Origin: Tatumella terrea
GTDB taxonomy: Bacteria; Pseudomonadota; Gammaproteobacteria; Enterobacterales; Enterobacteriaceae
NCBI RefSeq assembly: GCF_039523755.1
Contig: NZ_BAAAFX010000026.1
Span: forward strand, 73,702-137,701
DNA: 64,000 nt
Direction of reading: 5' to 3'
The notes beneath the pieces were generated by a model. That model was not told the origin of the DNA and ran no database searches. It worked only from the letters and a program-made list of their open reading frames with translations. A program made the translations under genes and the position numbers. Positions 63,087 to 64,000 of the stretch are shown piece by piece; position 1 is the stretch's first letter; each line of letters starts with the position of its first letter.

Positions 63087-63904
63087 GGGACGGAGGCCTC
63101 TGTTGATGTCCGGGCACACCACCGTCGCCCGGCCATTTTGTGGTGTTATCCCGCCGGCACGTTGTTGCCGGTAGAGCCCCCGAGCTTGTTTACCGAAGGC
63201 TTGCTTCAGTGAAACACGGTCATTGCAGACTACCGCCTCTCTTTATCCCTTCAGCCCTGTTTTCCCTTTCAGAGTCACTGACCAGCACTTCGGACAGAAT
63301 TAACAGAAGCGGACGGAACCGCGGGAGCCGTCAGAACACTCTGTGCGGCACGCCGCCTGCGACTTCCAGCTTCGCGGGGGAAAGAAATCTGCAGAGATGA
63401 GAGAAATACCTTACGCGGGTGAATGAAACTCTACTGACCGGCGACATCCTGGCGCAGGGAAACCAGGCAGGCAGTCGCAGGCGTTCAGGACTCCGACTCC
63501 ACAGCCGTACCCGGCAGACGACACACTTCCCCCTGGCGATACAGGGTTGAACGTTGCTACGCTCTGTCTGCGGTTCCTGAACGCAGCCATAAAGCACGCA
63601 TAGCCCGGAATTTCTGCCTGTTGTCACTGCAGACCGGAACACACCCTCATAGACGCATCAGCCCGTAAAAACAAGACTCCGGCCATCGCTATGAGGGACA
63701 GGCAGCGATAGCGACCGCCTGCTGTTACTCCAGTCAGGGGTATACCAGTCACGCGCCAACCCGTAAAAGACGAGGCTCAGGCCATCGCTGTGAGGGATAG
63801 TCTGCGATAGCGACTGACGACTGTTTATGCGGAGGGGGTGTAGGGTGAGCGTCTTTAACCACAAGAGAATTAAGAGAAACCTGTGCTGCGGGAGCGGAAC
63901 GGTG
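63087..63904. other. Long gap after the MFS gene with an imperfect repeat
   Basis: More than 800 bp, GC-rich, with no gene I can support. At 63661-63830 there are two related segments about 99 bp apart, each with CCCGTAAAA followed by a GCCATCGCT...GCGATAGCG dyad. Open frames here have no ribosome binding sites or recognisable families. Confidence 0.5.
63661..63830. repeat. Two-copy imperfect tandem repeat with internal dyad
   Basis: Copy 1 (about 63661-63730) and copy 2 (about 63759-63830) share CCCGTAAAA, GCCATCGCT, TGAGGGA and GCGATAGCGAC at a spacing of 98-99 bp. Each can fold through ATCGC/GCGAT. It may be a genome-wide extragenic palindromic family; two copies do not make a CRISPR array. 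Confidence 0.6.
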
Positions 63905-63931
63905 ACAGCCTCCCGGATAAAGGGAGGCTGT
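63905..63931 (-). terminator. Hairpin after the edge gene
   Basis: ACAGCCTCCC-ggataaa-GGGAGGCTGT, a ten-bp stem three bases beyond the stop codon of the minus-strand frame at 63935. No T-tract follows on the minus strand. Confidence 0.55.
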
Positions 63932-63934
63932 TGG

Positions 63935-64000
63935 CTAATGCCGATCGTTTAAGACTACTTGATCGATCCAGTGCATGATGTAAAAAGGGTCCATGTTCAA
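63935..64000 (-). CDS. C-terminal end of an unidentified protein (truncated by window edge)
   Basis: A minus-strand frame enters from the right edge and ends at a TAG at 63935, encoding a C-terminus ...DPFYIMHWIDQVVLNDRH. The strong hairpin right after the stop supports a real gene end. Too little is visible to name a family. Confidence 0.35.
   Translation of the reverse strand: MNMDPFYIMHWIDQVVLNDRH

Noticed and set aside
63331..63642. 103-codon minus-strand frame near the right edge
   Set aside because: Composition (many Arg, Ser, Pro, Cys) and lack of a ribosome binding site suggest a chance frame in repeat-like DNA.
63661..63830. Possible short CRISPR array
   Set aside because: Only two degenerate units of about 99 bp, no regular 28-32-bp repeats or unique spacers, and no cas genes in the window.

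Overview
The window is chromosomal DNA from a member of the Enterobacterales. Almost every gene has a close Escherichia coli counterpart in a recognisable order. The trp operon has an E. coli-like operator, leader peptide and attenuator. trpG and trpD are separate genes (as in Serratia, unlike the fused E. coli trpGD), while trpC is the two-domain TrpC-TrpF fusion. Missing btuR, kch, yciGFE and selD, together with a rhamnogalacturonan-lyase-like gene, point away from E. coli/Salmonella towards a plant- or environment-associated lineage (Erwiniaceae, Pectobacteriaceae or Yersiniaceae). I cannot name the species.

Layout. 1-9000: topA (3' end cut by the window edge), yciN, sohB, yciK, an IS200/IS605-type element between two copies of a 156-bp structured repeat, rluB, yciO and rnm. 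8899-15671: trp promoter/operator, trpL, attenuator and trpEGDC(F)BA. 15794-20311: a BON-domain lipoprotein, ompW, yciC-yciB-yciA, tonB, yciI. 20312-25200: an AT-rich accessory segment at the place of E. coli kch. It holds decayed prophage-like fragments and one long intact gene resembling family 4 rhamnogalacturonan lyases but without a signal peptide. 25201-44471: yciY, clsA, yciU, oppABCDF, ychE, adhE, tdk, hns, a nucleotide-sugar epimerase, galU, rssB, ychJ, purU and a tRNA-Tyr. 44863-59795: xthA, topB, ydjA, sppA, ansA, yeaC, msrB, gapA, yeaD, mipA, yeaGH and a YoaK-like micropeptide. 60009-63086: nhaP2 and a Bcr/CflA-type efflux pump. 63087-64000: no recognised gene except the 3' end of a minus-strand frame at the edge.

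The genes form several working groups: tryptophan synthesis with its repressor site and attenuator; envelope functions (TonB, OmpW, MipA, YciB, YciC, ClsA, SohB, SppA); peptide uptake (Opp) and asparagine breakdown (AnsA); fermentation and central carbon (AdhE, GapA, YeaD); stress control (H-NS, RssB, YeaG/YeaH); and nucleotide-sugar supply (GalU plus epimerase). The points most worth a second look are the repeat-IS-repeat structure, a possible RNA switch ahead of adhE, candidate sigma-54 promoters ahead of oppA and yeaG, the leaderless lyase with an apparent active-site substitution, and two small membrane peptides.
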